From Cephalotrichum gorgonifer (Eukaryota; Ascomycota; Sordariomycetes; Microascales; Microascaceae): a stretch of DNA of 64,000 bases. Position numbers and translations under genes: made by a program. Location of the stretch: positions 1,591,077 through 1,655,076 of the forward strand of contig ONZQ02000005.1 of assembly GCA_900312665.1 (NCBI GenBank), written 5' to 3'. How positions within the stretch are numbered: position 1 is the stretch's first letter; each line of letters opens with the position of its first letter. Shown piece after piece: positions 57,408 through 64,000 of this stretch. The notes under the pieces were generated by a model, which searched no databases, was not told where the DNA came from, and worked only from the letters and a program-made list of their open reading frames with translations.

Positions 57408-58598
57408 TTACCAAGGCCCGTAACGAAAGGCGTAGTTTAGAACGCCCACTGCGAAGTCGCCGTGCTTTCTCATCACCGGTGTCACCTTCTCTCGGACCGA
57501 ATCTTCGTGAATACGGCTCCCGACAAGGCGACATACAATCTCACGCATGGCCGTGTCCGTGTCGGGCGTGTTGCTGTATAGTTCGTCGACAACATCGGCA
57601 AAGTAGTCCGCGACTTCCCATCCAGCCTCGGCCGCGCGGTAGAAACGATCGCGAGACAACAGGCGCAGGGCCGAGACATCGTACTTGTCTGCCATGATGT
57701 AAAGACGAAGGTGGAGAAACATGTCGTTTCGCTCGTTTAGACCCAGTTTGAGGAACGTGGGAGAGTCCCTAGCCCCAGATGTGGGATCGTACATGAGATG
57801 TGTTATCCTGGGGTTTTCATCATAATCCGAACCCACTGAGGCTTCGTCGTCGGTACCATAGAACTCATTGTACTCCTCTGCTGGTTCCCGGGATGGGGTT
57901 GAGGCAGCGTCGGAGTCATACTCCTGGTATTCTGGGTCGTCGCCGTCACCTCCGCTCGTGTCAGCCACGGCACTGGACGGAGCGGCTTCTGTGGCGTCCA
58001 TGGGCTCAACAGTGCCATCCCCTTGTTGATTGGGGGCCTGGTTCTCCGGCGGCTTGATATTCCCATTGACGGCATTTTCCGTGCCTTGCGGGATAAAAAC
58101 ACCCGGAGGATTTCTAAGGGCGGCATCGATAGTATCCGGAGAATAGGTTGCGACATTGGATGGTCTACCCCAAGTTGGAGTCACCCCATCCTCATAGTTT
58201 CCTGAGTATAGAAACTGGAGAAAACGCTTGACAGTGTCCGGGCTGTCATCGGCAAGGTCAACCACACCAGTAGTCCCTTCCTGATGTATTTCACGTCAAT
58301 ATGTGTCCGTGCAAAAAGGGTAAGAAAGATGGGGATTTCAAGGGCGTTGGAGGACCTGAAGATTCAATGAGAGAGCCTTCGCAAAGAAGGGAGACTGTGT
58401 GCACACGACGGCCCGGTGGGCTTTAAACTCTTGATCCTGACACACGATGGTCATGTCGGAAAAGCGTGAGTCAAGGTACAGGGTAGACAGCGATGCGAAG
58501 ATTGACAGCATGCTGCTGTTGCGAATTGTGTCGAATTTCTCGTCGCGGTATCTAGACCCAGATGAGGATTGGAACGAAGATCTTGTAGGTCGCTCCAT
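57408..58598 (-). CDS. BTB/POZ-domain protein
   Basis: Two exons: 58356-58598 and 57408-58280 (371 residues). The 75-nt intron has a weak donor (GTCCTC) and good acceptor (ACATCAG); it joins FFAKALSLNLQ to EGTTGVVDLADDSPDTVKRFLQFLYSGNYED. Residues ~35-110 are the BTB fold: YLDSRFSDMTIVCQDQEFKAHRAVVCTQSPFF, the D-x-x-[IV]-x-C / H-K-x-[IV]-L-type pattern, with the second half after the intron. A disordered acidic/Pro-Thr stretch follows, interrupting the BTB from the C-terminal helical part (LRLYIMADKYDVSALRLLSRDRF, typical BTB/Kelch-less fungal protein ending). BTB proteins act as Cullin-3 adaptors or transcription co-regulators. Its role here is unknown. It neighbours two F-box genes, all likely ubiquitin-ligase adaptors. 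Confidence 0.85.
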
Positions 58599-59278
58599 CG
58601 CGAGCAATCACGGCGAAGCCTGCTTTAGGGCTCCTCGTAGGTCAGATTGTGAGCGAAGGTAGACGAGGAACTGGTGAACTGGAGGCTGATCCTGGGTTCT
58701 CCTCACAGGCACACGGCAGGGTCTGGCTTGGGTGACTTTTGAAACACCATGCCGCCGCAGGAGTCGGGCTGGTCCACCTATGGAAGGAATCCAGCATGAA
58801 GCTAATGTTTCAGTAGCCGCCTGTAACAAACAGCAGGCCCATCCCGGCCTCTGGTTCACGTGATGCATCCGTTGGTACCTGACCATGGATAAGATAACTC
58901 GAGAATACGAGCCGGTGACCAGCGGAAAGACATGAGATAATTGGGGAGGAAATAGGAGCCATGCACATTGAACCTTAAGACACCGACTCGTCGGAGCAAT
59001 GTATCAAACACCAAACGCCCTAATGTCTGTCTCCCCATATATCGCAATGTTGCGGGCGTGTTTTACTCACCCTCTCTCATCCATCTCTATTGTTTTGCAC
59101 TTAAAAAAGGTGTACCGAGTGTCCCAATTCAACCCGCTTCGTACCTTTGATGCCTCTACTCATCTCCAGCACTTCGATGGCATGAAGCAGGTAGTCCCTT
59201 ACCACACGACATCCCAGCCATCCGATAGGAACACACCCGCGAATTCCTAGTCACGCCACGCTTCCGTTCTGGATGACG
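58599..59278. other. intergenic region between BTB and STAND genes
   Basis: No gene supported; small antisense frames only. Confidence 0.5.
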
Positions 59279-62200
59279 CTAGCCAGACATCTTCCAGCGC
59301 CGGAGGGTTTGGTCTGCGTCCTTTGTGAACGGGTGGTTCAACCCAAGGACACTGCGACTCAGTTTCACGCACTCGTCCATCAGGGCAATAGCATCTTCGC
59401 GTCGGCCTCGGCTATTCCAGGTACAAGCAAGGTCATTCATTGATGACAGAGTGTCGGGATGCCTACTCCCAAGAATAGGTCGCAGCAGTTGCAGCGCTGT
59501 GGTCTGAATTCGCTCAGCCTCATCATCCCGACCTTGTGCGCGGTAAATCGTTGCAAGCATCAGCATACTCCGAATTGTATAAGGATGCCTATCTCCAAGA
59601 ACCTGCTGATGAAGCTGCAGTGCTTTGGTCTGAATTGTCTCAGCCTCATCATACCGGCCTTGTGCATGGTGATTCCTTGCTAGATGTACCATACTCCAAA
59701 TTGTATTAGGGTGCCTCTCCCCAACAACCTGCTGCCGAAGCTCCAGCGCTTTGGTCCCAAGCACCTCAGCCTCGTCATACCGACCCTGTTGGTGGTAAGT
59801 TGATGCAAGGTTTGCCATAACCCAAATTGTATCGGGATGCCTCTCCCCAAGAACCTGCTGCCGAAACTCCAGCGCTTTGGTCCCAAGCACCTCGGCCTCG
59901 TCATATCGACCCTGTCGATGAAAAGTTGATGAAAGATTTACCATGCCCAAAATTGTATCAGGATGCCTCTCTCCAAGAACCTGCTGCTGAAGCTCCAGCA
60001 CTCTAGTCTCAAGTAGCTCAGCCTTGCCGTACAGACCCTGAGCGGAGTAAGTTGTGGCAAGGTGTCCCATAACGTGAAGAGTGCCGGGATGGTTCTCCCC
60101 AAGAACTCGTCGCCGCAGCTCCAGCGCTCTTTCATCTACTGGCTCCTTCTCTCGCCACCTCCCGCGGTCGAATAAATAGGTTGAGACCCGGTCTAGCAGA
60201 TCCGACACTTCCTCTTCATTCTTAGACATCTCGGCCCACTCGCCTATTTGCACTGCGTGTGCAAGGTACTTCTCGCTTTCTGCCCAATTTTCTATCTTCC
60301 GCTCGGGAAAGAGCTCTGCTATTATCCGCAGGGCCGCAGTCGAGAAATACGCTCCGTATTTGGAGGTCCTGGAGAAATACACCCCGTACTTGGAGCTCCT
60401 CGAGAAATGCACTCTGTATTTAGAGCCCCTCGCACTAAGCCCATATCGCGTGGCCTCCTGGACGAGCTTGTGCATCTCGTAACTCTGACCTCCCCCTTCT
60501 GGTGTGCGCTGTCTGAGGAACGAGAACTCCTTCAGCCGAGTAATAGCTTCCCGCACTAGATCCTTATTCTCCAATGGCTTGCCCTTCTGCTTCTTGCCGA
60601 ACGTTCCCGCCGCCGCCATTATTTCGAAGGGGATGTCCTGGTTGCTGACATAGGCAATGGTGTGAAGGATGTTATATGCCATCTCGTTATCCTGCCGGAT
60701 GCGTTCAATGGAAATACTCCACGTCTCTAGGACGCTGTTTGGCACGTTGGGATGTCTGTGCCGGTCGAATTCCGCCTTCTTCAGTACTCGCCACCGTTCC
60801 TTTCCCTCCGTCAGTCTAGACAGATACTCCTTCATGGGCGTTGATGTCCGACGCATATATGCTCCAGCCTGGGAGATGGCTAGGGGGAGGCACTGGAGCT
60901 CTTCAATCAACCTTTTAGCGTCGCTGTCTTCTTGACTACTAACTTCTAGGTTTCTCGAAGTCCCGAGCAAAGATATCGCCTCCTCGGCGCTCATTTCGCT
61001 GACCGGGATCCCTTGCTGCTTTCCAACAAGATCTACTATCCGTTGGTCGCGGCTCGTCCAAAGCACCGTCCCGGTAGCGCCAAGTGGGACATAGTCATAT
61101 AGGCTTTTCACTTCGGCCGTTGAATTTCCTGCCTCTGACCGACCGTACATCGCGCTGTCGGGGGCCGGGGCGCTGCGAAACAGCGATATGTCATCCGCGT
61201 TATCGAAGACGAGTAGCCACCGCGGCAGACGCTCGATTCGGTCGCGCACGGCTGCAAGCAACTTTTGGCCAGCAAGATTGCCGGAAAGACCTAGCCTTTC
61301 CGCAATCCCCTTGTAGTCTTGAGAGAATGTTGTTTCGTTCTCGGCGTGGACCCAGAATACGGAGCACGTGTTGTTACGGCATCGACGGTAGGCATATTCG
61401 AGCGCCACCTGGGTTTTGCTACTTCCGTTAGTCGGCACGCTATTGTTGGAGAATGGGAAGCCTACCCAGAACCGCCGAGTCCGTAGAGGGCAGCGCTCTG
61501 ATAATCGTCGCATGTTAGGGGCAAGCGGGATTCGAGGCGGGCAAAAACGTGGGCACGATCGATGATATCCACGTTGCGAGGAAAGGGGAGCAGCTGGTAG
61601 AATTTGGAGTCCGAGCCTTTGCCTAGTTCCGAAGAATAATGTCAGATGTGGCACGGTTTCCGAGGGTATCGAAGAAGCTAACTCTCAGCATTGTGGAAAT
61701 GTATTTCGCCTATAAAGTTGCGAGGTTAGATACCTGACAAATGAAATACACCCAGTATTGACGACCTAATCCCCCTCATATCTGGAAGCCCCGAACGATT
61801 CGTATGCCCCGATCAACTCTTCACCCTTCGCTCTGAAGACTATTTGGGTGGGATCGTACCAAAGTTCTGAGCGCCCCGTGACGCAAAATAGTGGCCGGAA
61901 ACATTTGTCTGAGGGCCTCCAAAAGCGTTGAACTGCTGATTCCCGTCGCCGTACATAATGGCCGCACCGAGCTGTTCCTCGAAGTCCGAATCCGGGAGTG
62001 ACGGCGGCGTTTTCGCTAGCTCCTCTCGAGCCTTGGTTAACGATTCAACTTGCTCTTGTAACACACTAACAAACACATGGTGCCCTGCCAAGCCCGCCAA
62101 AGCCTCCAAGATGCCGTCCATCAAGGTCTCAACCCGATTCTTGCCGAGCTTGATAGCAATTGTCCGATACACGGAGGAGACGTACTTCTCCTTCGACTTC

Positions 62201-62478
62201 TCAGCGATCTTCTGGAAGATCTCTAGCAGCTTATCGATCTTCTGCTCGAAACCATCCAGGCGAGCTTCGATCGCTCTGGCATCGTCGACGGACCCCAGCT
62301 TCCTCCTCGGGATCTTCATCTTCCGAAGGGTTTCCTCGACAAGCTGGAGCCATTTAGCCACCTCGTGGAATGCCTCCGGTAGTCCTGAGATGTCTTTGAT
62401 TGCATCATACGTCTCAATGATGTTCTCGGTGGCGCGGATGAGGTCGGCAATCTGCTCGGGGATTTCGGGATCTGACAT
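59279..62478 (-). CDS. SesA / sigma-like motif / NB-ARC / TPR STAND receptor
   Basis: Four exons: 61860-62478, 61683-61709 (27-nt micro-exon), 61466-61622, 59279-61418 (980 residues). Introns: 150, 60 and 47 nt; the first two are both phase 1, which is why I join what look like two genes. Residues ~10-150 match the SesA-type N-terminal domain of fungal NLR proteins (GLPEAFHEVAKWLQLVEETL and a long helical bundle). Residues ~172-216 are Gly/Asn/Gln-rich (GDGNQQFN, GGPQTN, GAQNFG, then GEIHFH), resembling the NACHT_sigma amyloid signalling motif. NB-ARC: P-loop GLGGSGKTQ built across intron 3, Walker B RWLLVFDNADD, GTVLWTSRD sensor, LPLAISQAGAYM (GLPL). Then a 10-residue triplicated segment and about eight 42-residue kinesin-light-chain-type TPRs. 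Predicted NLR-like receptor able to trigger cell death or incompatibility. An alternative with exon 1 as a separate gene (TAG at 61840) is less likely but not excluded. Confidence 0.83.
59343..60130. repeat. 126-bp repeats encoding TPR units
   Basis: Copies recur every 126 bp (anchors CCAAGAACCTGCTG near 59595, 59721, 59847, 59973). Adjacent units are highly similar at DNA level as well as protein level (units like RHPDTIWVMANLASTYHQQG), pointing to recent duplication or gene conversion within the STAND gene. Confidence 0.85.
60341..60430. repeat. three tandem 30-bp repeats inside the STAND gene
   Basis: Units 60341-60370, 60371-60400 and 60401-60430 are near-identical on the plus strand (CGAGAAATAC followed by 20 related bases). 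They encode a 10-residue unit of the type SSKYGVYFSR on the minus strand, lying between the NB-ARC and TPR parts of the STAND protein. Being multiples of 3, copy changes would keep frame. Confidence 0.9.
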
Positions 62479-63779
62479 TGTGCGTCGCGAGACTGGATGG
62501 TTCGGTCAGAAGCAAAGACGAAGCTGATTATTGAGAGGCACGATCCTTACATTCCGAATTAGTCGAGATCAGTTCTAGCGCGGAGGCTACGTTGGAAGGG
62601 AATATAGAGGGGCGGGTACGGAATCGCGGGATGTATGAAATTGGGGTGGAATTTGGATACTGCTCGCAGTACGCACTACATTCGCCAGTTTGAAGGCATA
62701 CACAAAACGCGGAATCGTGCGGGTGGGCGGGACTGCTGACCACAGTTCTCCCAAGGCATCCCGATTATTAGTGGTTGCCCTACGGATTACGCCGATTAGC
62801 CCTGGGGAACAGGTGGTCTGACGCACCCCTGTAGCCGTCTTTCGGACCCAGTTCACTTGGAAGTGATGTGGTGGGCGTATGGCAACATGACGGGATGCGC
62901 TGACTCTCCGTGGTGGTGGTGGGGTGTTCCTCAAGACCATTCGCTATGCGATATGCTGGAAATGCAAAGTGCGACATGGGTCTTTCAGGTGTGAGCGCCA
63001 AGAGGAGCAGGCTGTGGCCGCGAGCATAAACTCTGACCATCATTCTTGAGAAGCTGGAGGTACATACGAGTATTTGAGGCAAGGCACACTTGAGGTACAC
63101 GTCGAGAAACATGCAGTGGAATCTCTGTGGGAAGGTCACACTGACACCCGGAAATCCAGGACTCCTGCACGTAGTAGGCCCTGTACAGTAATGGCGCTCC
63201 GAGGCGGTTTTGGAGAAATCAGGTCATGTTTATCAAGACTACAATTATCCGAGTTGGGCGGAGGCATCTGGACTGCACTGGCTGAGTTTGTCCCGACATC
63301 TGAGAAATGACACAAGCGCTTGCTTGTATGCATGCACTGCGCATTTCTGTGGACCACTTAGAGGAGGACACGAAGCCCCCAGCCTTACAAGTATTTGTAC
63401 TTGCAACAAGCGAGTTGGCGCCCGTTCCGTGAGGAATACTACGTACTCGATGGCGCCGTCAGAGTGGTCCCAGATTCACGGCGTTCTGGCTGGTCGGTAG
63501 GACGTGCGGTGGGTTGGGGATTTGGGATATCAGATTCCTCTACCTTAGGTCAAGCCGCAGTACTTCAATTGACGAGTAATTTTCAATGGTAAAAGAGGTC
63601 ACCACTCGTGAGCTGCTATCGTCCGCTGACATCCAGGTCGCCGTTTCCCGGCAATTAGCTCTCTCAATCCTCGAGGGATGAAACGGCGGCACTCCATTTG
63701 GCCCCGAAACTAAACGTAATACTTGCAATTATCAGATCTGATGACAGACCGGGATGGAATCCTGAAACGGGTAGCCGGG
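62479..63779. other. 1.3-kb intergenic region between divergent STAND-type genes
   Basis: Head-to-head upstream region of the minus-strand SesA-NB-ARC-TPR gene and the plus-strand gene that starts at 63780. Short open frames on both strands lack family features. No RNA gene or repeat recognised. Confidence 0.5.
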
Positions 63780-64000
63780 ATGAAGCGATTTCTGCCGCGG
63801 CGCAGGGTTGTTGACGGAGACCAACACAATTCGCCCACTCACTCACCAAGAAAGACCTTCCCTTCTGGCATCAAACTACTCTACAGTCCTGAAAACAATG
63901 ACGCCTGCGTCGAGTAGGTAGCCTCTCCACTCCGGAAAGTGTACGTACCCTAACCTTTCTCGTCCAGCATCGTCTTCGTCCACGGCCTCACCGGCGATCG
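63780..64000 (+). CDS. 5' end of a STAND-type gene with alpha/beta-hydrolase N-terminus
   Basis: Two exons visible: 63780-63913 and 63968 onward, cut by the window end. The intron (63914-63967, GTAGGT..CCCTAAC..TCCAG) joins SPENNDACV to DIVFVHGLTGDR. Start: the ATG at 63780 (MKRFLPRRR) is preferred by resemblance; an in-frame ATG at 63741 would add 13 residues. The motif FPSGIKLLYSPEN followed by [DI]VFVHGLTGDR is the characteristic opening of a fungal family whose N-terminus is a lipase/SERAC1-like alpha/beta hydrolase, usually followed by a NACHT or NB-ARC NTPase and WD/ankyrin/TPR repeats. Only the first ~55 residues are seen, so the downstream architecture is unknown. HG in VHGL is the oxyanion-loop signature. 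Confidence 0.7.

Noticed and set aside
61840..62478. SesA-like ORF as an independent gene with its own stop
   Set aside because: Phase-1 splice signals join it cleanly to the NB-ARC part, which otherwise lacks a start and the first P-loop residues; kept only as an alternative.
1..64000. Transposons (reverse transcriptase, transposase, LTRs) and dispersed 5S rRNA
   Set aside because: No RT, integrase or DDE motifs, long terminal repeats or 5S-like sequence recognised by eye; diverged remnants could be missed.

Overview
The window is nuclear DNA of a filamentous ascomycete (Pezizomycotina). Protein genes are split by short introns (about 44-152 nt) with GT(A/G)nGy donors, CTnAy branch points and yAG acceptors. 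The families are typical of these fungi: NACHT-ankyrin and NB-ARC-TPR STAND proteins, LaeA/UMTA-like methyltransferase, F-box and BTB proteins, a fungal transcription-factor domain. Nuclear tRNA genes are scattered singly, and most carry a small intron just 3' of the anticodon. All exon models were built by hand from splice signals, reading frame and family resemblance; no search was run. I cannot name the species.

Layout. 1-1.8 kb: 3' part of an OTT_1508-like deaminase gene (+). 2.9-4.5 kb: three tRNAs. 5.7-12.4 kb: a very large NACHT-ankyrin gene (+) with one unexplained frame change. 12.6-14.2 kb: four tRNAs. 14.7-19.6 kb: a NO VEIN/sacsin-like GHKL ATPase (-). 21.6-24.4 kb: secreted GH95 alpha-L-fucosidase (-). 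26.9-28.9 kb: secreted S33-type alpha/beta hydrolase (+). 30.6-33.1 kb: secreted GH13 alpha-amylase with a long repetitive acidic tail (+). 34-35.6 kb: F-box/ankyrin protein (+).

36-50.7 kb is a run of accessory genes: SAM methyltransferase, a short RPA70-like single-strand-binding protein, a fungal transcription factor, SDR, glutathione transferase, aldo-keto reductase and an allantoate-type MFS transporter. It looks like a detoxification or metabolite-tailoring cluster without a PKS/NRPS backbone. The upstream regions of the transcription factor and the glutathione transferase share a ~100 bp element built around a CRE-like TGACRTCA site.

52-64 kb: two tRNAs, an interrupted ORF, an F-box protein, a BTB protein, a SesA / sigma-like amyloid motif / NB-ARC / TPR STAND gene (-), and the first exons of another STAND-type gene with an alpha/beta-hydrolase N-terminus (+, runs off the window). 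STAND receptors therefore lie on both sides of the window and the deaminase lies beside one of them, so the segment may hold self/non-self recognition or immunity genes around a metabolic core; that is inference. Twelve tRNA genes were found: Pro(AGG) x3, Phe(GAA) x3, Met(CAT), His(GTG), Arg(ACG), Gly(GCC), Cys(GCA), Thr(AGT).
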